Assembly (NCBI GenBank): GCA_017545325.1
Contig: JAFWOX010000059.1
Coordinates: forward strand, 1-15,058
DNA from: Oscillospiraceae bacterium
GTDB lineage: Bacteria > Bacillota_A > Clostridia > Oscillospirales > Oscillospiraceae
Length of the DNA stretch: 15,058 bases
Reading direction: 5' to 3'
Shown here: in pieces, positions 6,874 to 14,621 of the stretch
How the letters are laid out: each line of letters opens with the position of its first letter
Position numbering within the stretch: position 1 is the stretch's first letter
Program-made: the position numbers and the translations under genes
The notes under the pieces: model-generated
The model's database searches: none
Told to the model about the DNA's origin: nothing
The model's input: only the letters and a program-made list of their open reading frames with translations

Positions 6874-6944
6874 GATTTTCCTCTATTCGCGGCTTGCGAG
6901 CCGCGAACTCTGCCGAGGGCTTATTCAGAACGGAGATGATATGA

Positions 6945-8528
6945 ATGGCAGAAGAACGCAAGCTGGACCCGCATTTTGTGGAACTGAGCAAGGCGTTTAT
7001 TCCCGGGGAATACACGGACGCCGCCGGGAACCGGATCCGGTACCGCCTCTTCACCCCCGCCCGGGAGGAGAAGAAGGAATATCCCCTGGTGGTCTTTCTC
7101 CATGGCTCCGGCGAGCGGGGGGAGGACAACGATATCCAGGTGGCGGGGAACCGGGGGGCCGTGGTATGGACGGAGCCGGAGGAGCAGGCGGTCAGGCCCT
7201 GCTACGTGCTGGCGCCCCAGGTTCCGGAGGGGAAGGATTTCGCCGCGCCGGAGTTCGAAGTCCCCTTTATGGCCTTCCTGGAGCGGTTCATCCGGGAAAA
7301 CCCGGTGGACCGGCAGCGGATCTACCTCACGGGTCTGAGCATGGGGGGCATGGGCACCTGGCACTACTGCGCCCGGTATCCCAACGTATGGGCCGCGGCG
7401 GCTCCCGTCTGCGGCGCAGGGGATCCCCTGGCCATCCGGGCGGCGAAGGACATCCCCTTCTGGACCTTCCACGCGGTGGACGACCCCTTCGTTCCCATCG
7501 CCGGGATCATCGCCCGGGAGGGGGAGAAGCCCCGGGCGGGCACCCGGATCATGGTCTCCGCCCTGCTGGCCTGCGGCGCCTCCGTCCGGAGCACCGAATA
7601 CCCCGAGGGCTACATCCATGAGCATTTCGGCTACCCCCAGGCCTTCGCGGGTCACGCGGCCTGGGAGCCCGCCTACTCCGACGGAGAGTTCCGGGCCTGG
7701 CTCTTCCGGCAGGACCGGCGGGACCGGGACCGGGTCACCTTCCTGCGTCCCGGTCTGTGGCAGCTGGACGACTGGAGCGGCGCCACCTATTATCTGACGG
7801 AGGGGAAGGAGAAGGCCCTGGTGATCGACACGGGCATGGGCCGGCGGCCCATCCCGCCCCTGCTCATGAGTCTGACGGATAAGCCCCTGGAGCTGGCCGT
7901 CACCCACGCTCACCCGGACCATGCCCTTCATGCCGGGGAATTCACCCGGATCTATGTCCCGGCGGCGGAGCGGGCCCTGCTGGATCCCAAGGGCAGCCTG
8001 CCCCCGGAGGATGACCGGATCACGGAGGTGCGGGACGGGGACGTGATCCCCCTTGGGGGCTCCGGCGTGGAGGCGGTGCTCTGCGCGGGACACACCCCGG
8101 GCAGCACGGTGTACGTCGACCATGGCCGCCGCTGCGTCTTCTGCGGGGACGCCATCGGCTCCGGCACCTTTGTCCTTATGTCCCTTCCCGGCTGCCTCCC
8201 CCTCCGCGCCTACCGTGAGCAGCTCCTGAAGCTGGCGGACCGCCTGGTCCTGTGCCCGGACTACGCCTGGTTCGGGGGCCACAGCGCCCAGGCCGCGGGC
8301 GCCTTCGAGTATTCCGATTTCCGTCCGGCGGAAGATCAGCTGGGGACCTATAACCCCCTGCGCCTTCAGGTGGTGAAGGATATGGCGGAGCTCTGCGGCC
8401 TGATCCTGGCCGGGGAGGCGGAACGGAGGCCCATGGCCTTCGGGCCCTTCCAGGATCCCGGGGACCCCAGCTTCGTCGCCTCCTTCGGCAGCGCCACGAT
8501 CATGTTCCGGGAGAGCCAGGCAAAGTAA
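6945..8528 (+). CDS. Fusion of alpha/beta-hydrolase esterase and metallo-beta-lactamase-fold hydrolase
   Basis: A 527-aa two-domain protein. Residues about 25-265 are a PHB-depolymerase/esterase-like alpha/beta hydrolase: FLHGSGERGED near 51-61, nucleophile elbow GLSMGG with Ser132, likely acid Asp179 or Asp180 in VDDPFVP, and His237 in GHAAWEPAY. Residues about 270-450 are a metallo-beta-lactamase fold with every metal ligand visible: H321, H323, D325, H326 (THAHPDH), H383 (AGHTPGS), D402 (GDAIG) and H446 (GGHS), with an ALVIDTG strand before them. Both sites look intact, so this is probably one bifunctional hydrolase rather than two decayed genes. There is no signal peptide. ATG 6945 was chosen because GGAG lies 9 bases upstream and the product starts cleanly; the ATG at 6941 is in another frame. 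Substrates are unknown; two-step hydrolysis of a diester or lactone-like compound is a guess. Confidence 0.85.
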   Translation: MAEERKLDPHFVELSKAFIPGEYTDAAGNRIRYRLFTPAREEKKEYPLVVFLHGSGERGEDNDIQVAGNRGAVVWTEPEEQAVRPCYVLAPQVPEGKDFAAPEFEVPFMAFLERFIRENPVDRQRIYLTGLSMGGMGTWHYCARYPNVWAAAAPVCGAGDPLAIRAAKDIPFWTFHAVDDPFVPIAGIIAREGEKPRAGTRIMVSALLACGASVRSTEYPEGYIHEHFGYPQAFAGHAAWEPAYSDGEFRAWLFRQDRRDRDRVTFLRPGLWQLDDWSGATYYLTEGKEKALVIDTGMGRRPIPPLLMSLTDKPLELAVTHAHPDHALHAGEFTRIYVPAAERALLDPKGSLPPEDDRITEVRDGDVIPLGGSGVEAVLCAGHTPGSTVYVDHGRRCVFCGDAIGSGTFVLMSLPGCLPLRAYREQLLKLADRLVLCPDYAWFGGHSAQAAGAFEYSDFRPAEDQLGTYNPLRLQVVKDMAELCGLILAGEAERRPMAFGPFQDPGDPSFVASFGSATIMFRESQAK

Positions 8529-8531
8529 TCC

Positions 8532-8638
8532 GGGCAGGGCCGCGGGCTGCCGTGAGCGGGAAATCCCGGCGGCGAGGCGGGCATTTTCCGCCTGCCTCGC
8601 GGAGCCGGCTCTGCCGCCTCCGGCCCGGCTCCCTGCCC
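8532..8638. repeat. Large imperfect palindrome, possible repeat element
   Basis: An outer stem GGGCAGGG (8532-8539) pairs with CCCTGCCC (8631-8638). Inside lie GGGAAATCCC, an 11-bp stem GCGAGGCGGGC (8572-8582) with GCCTGCCTCGC (8590-8600, one G-U pair), and GCCGG/CCGGC near 8603-8624, forming a multi-branched shape. It starts 3 bases after the upstream stop. No T-run follows on either strand, so a standard terminator is unlikely. It may be a REP/MITE-like palindrome. Confidence 0.45.
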
Positions 8639-8699
8639 ATCCTTGCAAAATGAACAGTCTTCCTGCCCGCGGGGGAAGAGCATTTCGGCAGTTTTCGCC

Positions 8700-8728
8700 T
8701 TTACATCCCCTCCCGTCCATGCTAGAAT
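8700..8728 (+). promoter_or_regulatory. Promoter of the pyruvate:ferredoxin oxidoreductase gene
   Basis: -35 TTTACA (8700-8705), a 17-base spacer, and extended -10 TGC-TAGAAT (8720-8728). The predicted start near 8735 gives a leader of about 57 bases. I see no clear Rex-type or other known operator around it. Confidence 0.7.
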
Positions 8729-8745
8729 TGTTGATACTACGTTTT

Positions 8746-8783
8746 ACTGTGCGAAAGCGCAGGATAACATTACAGTCAGGAGG
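8746..8783 (+). promoter_or_regulatory. Leader hairpin and ribosome binding site of the PFOR gene
   Basis: ACTGT (8746-8750) can pair with ACAGT (8772-8776), and nested inside is TGCG-AAAG-CGCA (8750-8761). The stem ends 1 base before AGGAGG (8778-8783), a full ribosome site 8 bases from the TTG start at 8792. The strong site decides the TTG start. The hairpin may tune mRNA stability; a riboswitch is not indicated at this length. Confidence 0.4.
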
Positions 8784-8791
8784 ATCCGAAA

Positions 8792-11700
8792 TTGGCACGG
8801 AAACTGAAAACCATGGATGGCAACACCGCCGCCGCGCATGTGGCTTACGCCTTCACCGATGTGGCGGCCATCTATCCCATTACCCCTTCCTCCGTTATGG
8901 CCGAGCTGGCGGACAGCTGGTCCGCGGGCGGCCGGAAAAACGTATTCGGCCAGCAGGTCAAGCTGGTGGAGATGCAGTCTGAAGCCGGTGCCGCCGGCGC
9001 GGTGCACGGCTCCCTGGCCTCCGGCGCTCTCACCAGCACCTTCACCGCCTCCCAGGGCCTGCTGCTCATGATCCCCAATATGTTCAAGATCGCCGGGGAA
9101 AAGCTCCCCTGCGTCATCCATGTCTCCGCCCGCACCGTGGCCACTCATGCCCTGAACATCTTCGGCGACCACAGCGACGTGATGGCCTGCCGGGGCACGG
9201 GCTTCGCCATGCTCAGCTCCGCCAATCCCCAGGAGGTCATGGACCTGGCGGCGGTGGCCCACCTCTCCGCCGTGAAGGGCTCCCTGCCCTTCCTGCATTT
9301 CTTCGACGGCTTCCGCACCTCCCATGAGATCGACAAGGTGGAGGTCTGGGATTACGATGAGCTGAAGGACATGCTGGATATGGACGCCGTCCGGGCCTTC
9401 CGGGACCGGGCGAACCTGCCCACCCATCCCGTGCTCCGGGGCTCCGCCCAGAACCCGGATATCTTCTTCCAGAACCGGGAGGCGGTGAACCGGGACTTCG
9501 ACGCCCTCCCCGGCGTGGTGGAGGCCTATATGAACGAGGTGAACCGGCGCACCGGCTCCAATTACCACCTCTTCGATTATTACGGGGACCCCGAGGCGGA
9601 GCAGGTGCTCATTGCCATGGGCAGCGTGTGCAACACCGCCCAGGAGGTGGTGGACTACCTGCGGAGCAAGGGGGAGAAGGCCGGCTGCATCAATGTGCAC
9701 CTCTTCCGCCCCTTCAGCGCGAAGCACCTCCTGGCCGCCCTGCCCAGGACCGTGAAGCAGATCGCCGTGCTGGACCGCACCAAGGAAGCGGGCGCCCTGG
9801 GGGATCCCCTGTATCTGGACGTGGTGGCCGCCCTGAAGGGCAGCGAGTTCCAGGCTGTCCCCGTGTACGGCGGGCGCTACGGCCTGGGCAGCAAGGACAC
9901 CACCCCCGGGGCGGTGCTCTCCGCCTTCCGGAACCTCGCTGCGGCGCAGCCCATCCAGGGCTTCACCATCGGCATCGTGGACGACGTGACCCATAAGAGC
10001 CTCCCCATCGCCGAGGAGCCGGATACCACCCCCAAGGACATCAAGAGCCTGAAATTCTGGGGCCTGGGGTCCGACGGCACCGTGGGCGCGAACAAGAACA
10101 GCATCAAGATCATCGGCGACCATACGGATATGACCGTGCAGGCCTATTTCCAGTATGACTCCAAGAAGTCCGGCGGCGTCACCATCTCCCATCTGCGCTT
10201 CGGCCAGAGCCCCATCAAGTCCAGCTACTATGTCACCAAGGCGGACTTCGTGGCCTGCCACGCCCCCAGCTATATGGAAAAATACGACGTGGTGCAGGAT
10301 ATCAAGCCCGGGGGCGTGTTCCTGCTGAACTGGCCCTGGGGCGAGGCGGAGCTGGAGACGAAGCTCCCCGCCGCCGCCAAGAAATACCTGGCGGAAAACA
10401 AGATCCGCTTCTACACCGTGGACGCGGTGCACAAGGCCCAGGAGCTGGGTCTGGGCGGGCGGACCAATACCATCCTCCAGTCCGCCTTCTTCAAGCTCAG
10501 CGAGATCCTGCCCATCGACGACGCGGTGAAGTATATGAAGAAGGCCATCCTGGACAGCTACGGCCACAAGGGCGAAAAGGTCGTGAACATGAACTATGCC
10601 GCGGTGGACGCGGGGCTGGACAGCATCCATGAGGTAAAGGTGCCGGAGGCCTGGCTGAACCCCGCCCCCGACGCCGCCGGGGAGAAGCTGGATACGGACC
10701 GGGCCGATCTGCGGGAGTACGTGGATAAGATCATGGAGCCCGCCAACGCCATGCGGGGGGACAGCCTTCCCGTTTCCGCCTTCCTGAACAGCGTGGACGG
10801 CGCCATCCCCCAGGGCAGCGCCGCCTTCGAGCGGCGGAAGGCCGCGGTGGAGGTGCCCAGGTGGATCCCCGAAAACTGCATCCAGTGCAACCGCTGCTCC
10901 CTGGTCTGCCCCCATGCCGCCGTCCGTCCCTTCGTGTATGACGCGGAGGAGCTGGCGAAGGCCCCCGAGGGCGTCGTCACCGTGAAGATGCTGGGGAAGG
11001 GCTGCGAGGACTGGCGCTTCGCCATCACCGTGGACCCGGCGGACTGCCTGGGCTGCGGCAGCTGCGTGAACGTCTGCCCCGCCAAGGAAAAGGCCCTGGT
11101 GATGACCCCGGTGGAGGAGATGCCCAAGCAGCAGACCGTTTTCGACTGGGCGGTGCGGAACGTCTCCGACAAGGCCACCCCCTTCGCCCCCGAGAGCGTG
11201 AAGGGCAGCCAGTTCAAGAAGCCCCTGTTCGAGTTCTCCGGCGCCTGCGCCGGCTGCGGCGAGACCCCCTACGCCAAGCTCATCACCCAGCTCTTCGGCA
11301 CCCGGATGCTCATCGCCAACGCCACGGGCTGCTCCTCCATCTGGGGCGGCAGCGCCCCCAGCACCCCCTATACCGTGGATAAGCTGGGCCGCGGCCCCGC
11401 CTGGGCCAACTCCCTGTTCGAGGATAACGCGGAGTTCGGCTACGGCATGCTTTCTGCCGTGAAGCAGCGCCGGGCTCTCCTGGCGGAGAAGGTGGAGAAG
11501 CTGGCGGAGGATCCCGCCTATGCGGAGGCCGCCAACGCCTGGCTCCTGAAGAAGGACAGCTCCGCCGAGGCGGAAGCCGCCGGGGACGCCCTCCTGGCCC
11601 TGTGCCGGAAAGGCGATTCCGCCGAGGCGAAGTATGTCGCCGCCAACGCGGACCTGCTCCCCAAGCCCAGCTTCTGGTGCTTCGGCGGGGACGGCTGGAG

Positions 11701-12340
11701 CTACGATATCGGCTACGGCGGCCTGGACCACGTCCTGGCCTCCGGGGAAAACATCAATATCTTCGTCTTCGATACCGAGGTCTATTCCAATACCGGCGGC
11801 CAGGCCAGCAAGGCTACCCCCATCGGCGCCGTGGCCCAGTTCGCCGCCGCGGGCAAGAGCGTAAAGAAGAAGGATCTGGCCCAGATCGCCATCAGCTACG
11901 GGTATATCTATGTGGCCCAGGTGGCCCTGGGCGCGGACTACAACCAGTGCGTCAAGGCCCTGGCGGAGGCGGAGAGCTATGACGGCCCCTCCCTGGTCAT
12001 CGGCTACGCCCCCTGCATCAACCATGGAGCCCGGGCGGGCATGGGCAAGAGCATGAGCATCATGAAGTCCGCGGTGGAGGCGGGATACTGGAACCTGTTC
12101 CGCTTCGATCCCCGGCTGGAGGCGGCGGGGAAGAATCCCCTGAGCGTGGACAGCGCCGCCCCCTCCGGCAAGTACGAGGACTTCCTCATGAGCGAGGTGC
12201 GGTATTCCTCCCTGGCCCTGAGCTTCCCGGAGCGGGCCAAGGCCCTGTTCAGGATCGCCGCGGAGAATGCGGATATCAAGTACCAGAAGCTGCTCCTCCA
12301 GAAGCAGATGTACGATCTGGAGGTCCAGAAGCAAGGATAA
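8792..12340 (+). CDS. nifJ: Pyruvate:ferredoxin (flavodoxin) oxidoreductase
   Basis: A single-chain PFOR that oxidises pyruvate with CoA to acetyl-CoA and CO2 and passes electrons to ferredoxin, the central energy step of anaerobes. The 1182-aa product is full length for the family. It opens MARKLKTMDGNTAAAHVAY with YPITPSS near residue 30. Ferredoxin-like cluster ligands are C696, C699, C702, C706 and C752, C755, C758, C762. The proximal cluster ligands C819, C822 (CAGCGET), C847 and C1075 match the pattern of the Desulfovibrio africanus enzyme (812, 815, 840, 1071). The TPP-binding stretch GDGWSYDIGYGG starts near 968 and is followed by DTEVYSNTGGQASK. The start is TTG at 8792, set by AGGAGG 8 bases upstream. 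It has its own promoter and terminator and so appears monocistronic. The symbol nifJ is used loosely (also por/pfor); a nitrogen-fixation role is not implied. Confidence 0.97.
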   Translation: MARKLKTMDGNTAAAHVAYAFTDVAAIYPITPSSVMAELADSWSAGGRKNVFGQQVKLVEMQSEAGAAGAVHGSLASGALTSTFTASQGLLLMIPNMFKIAGEKLPCVIHVSARTVATHALNIFGDHSDVMACRGTGFAMLSSANPQEVMDLAAVAHLSAVKGSLPFLHFFDGFRTSHEIDKVEVWDYDELKDMLDMDAVRAFRDRANLPTHPVLRGSAQNPDIFFQNREAVNRDFDALPGVVEAYMNEVNRRTGSNYHLFDYYGDPEAEQVLIAMGSVCNTAQEVVDYLRSKGEKAGCINVHLFRPFSAKHLLAALPRTVKQIAVLDRTKEAGALGDPLYLDVVAALKGSEFQAVPVYGGRYGLGSKDTTPGAVLSAFRNLAAAQPIQGFTIGIVDDVTHKSLPIAEEPDTTPKDIKSLKFWGLGSDGTVGANKNSIKIIGDHTDMTVQAYFQYDSKKSGGVTISHLRFGQSPIKSSYYVTKADFVACHAPSYMEKYDVVQDIKPGGVFLLNWPWGEAELETKLPAAAKKYLAENKIRFYTVDAVHKAQELGLGGRTNTILQSAFFKLSEILPIDDAVKYMKKAILDSYGHKGEKVVNMNYAAVDAGLDSIHEVKVPEAWLNPAPDAAGEKLDTDRADLREYVDKIMEPANAMRGDSLPVSAFLNSVDGAIPQGSAAFERRKAAVEVPRWIPENCIQCNRCSLVCPHAAVRPFVYDAEELAKAPEGVVTVKMLGKGCEDWRFAITVDPADCLGCGSCVNVCPAKEKALVMTPVEEMPKQQTVFDWAVRNVSDKATPFAPESVKGSQFKKPLFEFSGACAGCGETPYAKLITQLFGTRMLIANATGCSSIWGGSAPSTPYTVDKLGRGPAWANSLFEDNAEFGYGMLSAVKQRRALLAEKVEKLAEDPAYAEAANAWLLKKDSSAEAEAAGDALLALCRKGDSAEAKYVAANADLLPKPSFWCFGGDGWSYDIGYGGLDHVLASGENINIFVFDTEVYSNTGGQASKATPIGAVAQFAAAGKSVKKKDLAQIAISYGYIYVAQVALGADYNQCVKALAEAESYDGPSLVIGYAPCINHGARAGMGKSMSIMKSAVEAGYWNLFRFDPRLEAAGKNPLSVDSAAPSGKYEDFLMSEVRYSSLALSFPERAKALFRIAAENADIKYQKLLLQKQMYDLEVQKQG

Positions 12341-12356
12341 GGAATCGTACAACCAG

Positions 12357-12382
12357 ACAACCCCGGCCCAGGCCGGGGTTGT
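12357..12382 (+). terminator. Terminator of the PFOR gene
   Basis: A perfect 12-bp inverted repeat ACAACCCCGGCC (12357-12368) and GGCCGGGGTTGT (12371-12382) with a very tight 2-base centre, followed by ATTCTC. It lies 16 bases after the stop. The T-run is weak, but the GC-rich stem is strong. The symmetry would let it act on both strands. Confidence 0.7.
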
Positions 12383-12404
12383 ATTCTCAATTGGACGAGG
12401 GAAC

Positions 12405-12543
12405 GGATTGCCGCGTCGGCCTCCGGCCTCCTTGCAATGACAATGATCGCTGCATTGGCCTCGTTTACCGTGAGGATTGCTGTGATCGTACCAATGCGGC
12501 AGGTTTTTGTCATTGCGGGGCTCCGCAGGGGCTGCGGCAGTCC
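12405..12543. repeat. MITE-like element with inverted terminal arms
   Basis: The left arm (12405-12443) begins GGATTGCCGC and ends GCAATGACAA. The right arm (12507-12543) is its inverted partner, beginning TTGTCATTGC and ending GCGGCAGTCC. Each arm has its own GC-rich inner hairpin (left GGCC-TCC-GGCC). Between them GCTGCATTGG near 12450 pairs with CCAATGCGGC near 12491 through one G-U. There is no coding frame of note. Palindromes of the GGATTGCC...GCAATGAC kind are scattered through many bacterial genomes. No clear target-site duplication is visible. Confidence 0.55.
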
Positions 12544-12577
12544 GTAACCCCTGCCCCAACAGAAATCGGGTGTGATT

Positions 12578-13945
12578 ATGTCAACCATAGCAGCCATTGC
12601 CACCGGCGGAGGCCGGACCGCCCTGGGGATCATCCGCCTCAGCGGGCCGGAGGCCCTGTCCGCCGTGGAGGCGCTTTTCCGCCCCAAGGGGGGCGGCAGA
12701 CTGGGGGAGAAGCCCCCCAGGACCATGGTGCTGGGCTCCCTGCTGGATACGGACGGGATGCAGCTGGACCAGGCGCTGGCGGTATACAGCCCCGGTCCCC
12801 GGAGCTTCACCGGGGAGGATACGGTGGAGCTGAACTGCCATGGCTCCCCGGCGGTGCTCTCCGCCGCCCTCCGGGCCCTCTTTTCCCTGGGGGTGCGCCA
12901 GGCGGGGCCGGGGGAGTTCACCCGCCGGGCCTTCCTGAACCGGCGGCTGGATCTGGTGCAGGCGGAGGCCATCGTGGATCTGGTGGACGCGGAGACCGCT
13001 ATTGCCGCAAAGAATGCCGCCGCCCAGCCGGAAGGGGCGGTGAGCCGAAAGACCGGAAAGATCTATGAGGATCTTCTGGGCCTCCTGGCCTGGTTCCAGG
13101 CGGCGGTGGACTACCCGGAGGAGGGGGTGGATCCCCTGGAGCGGGAGGAGATCGCCTCCCGCCTCCGCAGCGGCAGGCGGGAGCTGGACCGGCTCCTGGG
13201 CAGCTTCCGCCGGGGCCAGGTGCTGAAGGAAGGTCTGCGCTGCGCCCTTCTGGGCAAGCCCAATGCCGGAAAGAGCTCCCTGCTGAACGCCCTGCTGGGC
13301 TATGAACGGGCCATCGTCACCCCCCAGGCGGGCACCACCCGGGATACCCTGGAGGAAAAGCTGGTGCTGGGGGGGACCCTCCTGCGGCTGACGGATACGG
13401 CGGGCCTGCGGAATGCGGATTCCGAGGCGGAAAAGCAGGGGGTGGAGCGGGCGCTCTGGGAGGCGGAGCGGGCGGAGCTGGTGCTGGCGGTGTTCGACGC
13501 CTCCCGGCCCCTGGATCCGGAGGACCGGCAGGTCCTTGCCGCCGCAATGGCGGCGCCGAGGGCCATCGCCCTCATCAACAAATGCGATCTTCCCCAGGTC
13601 CTGGAGGAGGAAGAGATCCGCGCCGCCCTGCCCCGGGCCCTCCGGGTCTCCGCCCGCACCGGGGAGGGACTGGAGGAACTGGAAGCTCTGGCGGGGGAGC
13701 TCCTGGCCGGGGAGCAGCCCCGGGACCTGGGAGAGGTGCTCGTAAACGCCCGGCAGTATGAAGCCGTGCTCCGGGCCCGGGAGGCCCTGGACCGGGCCGT
13801 CGCCGCCCTGGAGGCGGACATGACCCCGGACGCCGTGCTCACGGATGCCGAGGAGGCCCTGGCCGCCCTGGGAGAGCTGGATGGCCGGACCCTGCGGGAG
13901 GATCTGGTGGAGGCGATCTTCTCCCGGTTCTGCGTGGGAAAGTGA
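12578..13945 (+). CDS. mnmE: tRNA uridine-5-carboxymethylaminomethyl GTPase MnmE
   Basis: MnmE is the GTPase that with MnmG modifies the wobble uridine of certain tRNAs. The 455-aa product has the N-terminal tetrahydrofolate-binding domain (TIAAIATGGGRTALGIIRLSG from residue 3), a helical middle domain, an inserted G domain (GKPNAGKSS 226-234, DTAGL 273-277, NKCD 334-337, SARTGEGLEEL) and the C-terminal CVGK (452-455), whose cysteine is required in the E. coli enzyme. Length is normal. ATG 12578 aligns with the family start; an in-frame GTG 6 bases upstream is also possible. The ribosome site is weak (CGGG), and I see no good promoter between it and the MITE-like element that ends 34 bases upstream. 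Unusually, mnmG, jag and yidC are not adjacent; a peptidase-like gene follows after 7 bases. Confidence 0.96.
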   Translation: MSTIAAIATGGGRTALGIIRLSGPEALSAVEALFRPKGGGRLGEKPPRTMVLGSLLDTDGMQLDQALAVYSPGPRSFTGEDTVELNCHGSPAVLSAALRALFSLGVRQAGPGEFTRRAFLNRRLDLVQAEAIVDLVDAETAIAAKNAAAQPEGAVSRKTGKIYEDLLGLLAWFQAAVDYPEEGVDPLEREEIASRLRSGRRELDRLLGSFRRGQVLKEGLRCALLGKPNAGKSSLLNALLGYERAIVTPQAGTTRDTLEEKLVLGGTLLRLTDTAGLRNADSEAEKQGVERALWEAERAELVLAVFDASRPLDPEDRQVLAAAMAAPRAIALINKCDLPQVLEEEEIRAALPRALRVSARTGEGLEELEALAGELLAGEQPRDLGEVLVNARQYEAVLRAREALDRAVAALEADMTPDAVLTDAEEALAALGELDGRTLREDLVEAIFSRFCVGK

Positions 13946-13952
13946 GGGATTT

Positions 13953-14621
13953 ATGGTCAATATTCTGCTGGAGGGGTATGATATCGACGCCCCCTGGCTC
14001 TATGGGGCGCTGAAGCCCTATGTCCGCCCGTCTGACCGGGTCGCGGTGGTGGCCTTCTCCTTCCGGGATAATCGGGTGAAGGCGGCAGAGGACTGGGATC
14101 GGCTGTATGGCAAAGAGCAGGGTATGTACTACGGCGGGATCACCGGGGGCTTCGCCGCCTACGGGATCCGGCAGGAGCAGGTCTCCTTCCTGGATTATTT
14201 CCGGGATACGAAGGAATCCGCTGCGGAGAAGGTGGAAGGGGCGGATATCCTCTATTTCCTGGGCGGCCTGCCGGACCGGATGCTGGACCGGATCGAGGAA
14301 TTCGGCCTGACGGATGCGCTGATGCGGCACAAGGGCGTCGTCATGGGATACAGCGCCGGGGCCGTGATCCAGCTTGCGGAATATCACCTGTCCCCGGATG
14401 AGGACTATCCCGAATTCGCTTATTATCGTGGCCTGCCGTACCTGGACGGGTTTTATCTGGAGGTCCATTATGAGGGAACCCCGGTCCAGAAGGAGGCCAT
14501 CCGGCGGGTGCTGGCGGAAAAGGGGAAGCCGGTCTATGCCGCCGCCCTGCGGGCCGGGGCGGTGGTGGCGGAGGACGGAGAGGTCAGGACGATCGGGGAT
14601 GTGGAGAGATTTGAGCCGTAA
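13953..14621 (+). CDS. Peptidase S51 (peptidase E-like) family protein
   Basis: A 222-aa protein of the peptidase S51 / type 1 glutamine amidotransferase-like fold, the family of dipeptidase E and cyanophycinase. A likely nucleophile is Ser134 in the elbow MGYSAGAV, a likely catalytic His is His172 in LEVHYEG, and an ILYFLGGLPDRML segment at about 99-111 sits where the family carries its GG motif. The Ser-His spacing of 38 is close to the 37 of Salmonella peptidase E. There is no signal peptide or membrane segment, so it is cytoplasmic. ATG 13953 lies 7 bases after the mnmE stop with a GTGAGGGAT ribosome site overlapping that stop, so it is the second gene of a two-gene operon. Aspartyl dipeptidase activity is possible but not shown. 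A CGGCTT/AAGCCG hairpin lies 24 bases downstream. Confidence 0.8.
   Translation: MVNILLEGYDIDAPWLYGALKPYVRPSDRVAVVAFSFRDNRVKAAEDWDRLYGKEQGMYYGGITGGFAAYGIRQEQVSFLDYFRDTKESAAEKVEGADILYFLGGLPDRMLDRIEEFGLTDALMRHKGVVMGYSAGAVIQLAEYHLSPDEDYPEFAYYRGLPYLDGFYLEVHYEGTPVQKEAIRRVLAEKGKPVYAAALRAGAVVAEDGEVRTIGDVERFEP

Larger units (their letters stand above)
6567..6944 (+). other. Hairpin-rich noncoding block holding element copy B
   Basis: No gene is supported in these 378 bases, although one frame stays open across them. The block is dense in perfect or near-perfect stems: 6576-6609, 6713-6743, 6789-6795 with 6829-6835, 6843-6873, and 6886-6907. The last is a 9-bp stem with a TGCG (UNCG-type) loop. Such stacked hairpins fit a structured RNA, a repeat element, or a long leader of the hydrolase-MBL gene downstream. 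I found no convincing promoter close to 6945, so that gene may be read from the enoate reductase promoter through this block, or from a start inside it that I cannot see. Confidence 0.55.

Noticed and set aside
6505..6939. An open frame running through the hairpin-rich block up to the hydrolase-MBL gene.
   Set aside because: It begins inside the enoate reductase in another frame, lacks a ribosome site, and lies over stacked inverted repeats. Its match to copy A breaks frame.
6941..6943. ATG 4 bases upstream of the chosen hydrolase-MBL start.
   Set aside because: It is in a different frame, which yields a low-complexity product. ATG 6945 gives the full two-domain protein.
8729..8791. Possible redox (Rex-like) operator or riboswitch in the PFOR leader.
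   Set aside because: No TTGTGA/TCACAA palindrome is present, and the leader is too short for a known riboswitch. Only a small hairpin is seen.
2549..12394. The string AATTGGAC occurs just after both the ricT and PFOR terminators.
   Set aside because: Too short to call a repeat or functional site. It is likely coincidence.
8744..12559. A very long open frame antisense to the PFOR gene (over 1200 codons).
   Set aside because: It mirrors the PFOR gene in GC-rich DNA, its product is low-complexity Gly/Leu/His/Ala-rich with no domain, and the sense gene is unmistakable.
12572..12574. GTG as the mnmE start.
   Set aside because: Possible, but ATG 12578 fits the family N-terminus better. The ribosome site is too weak to settle it.
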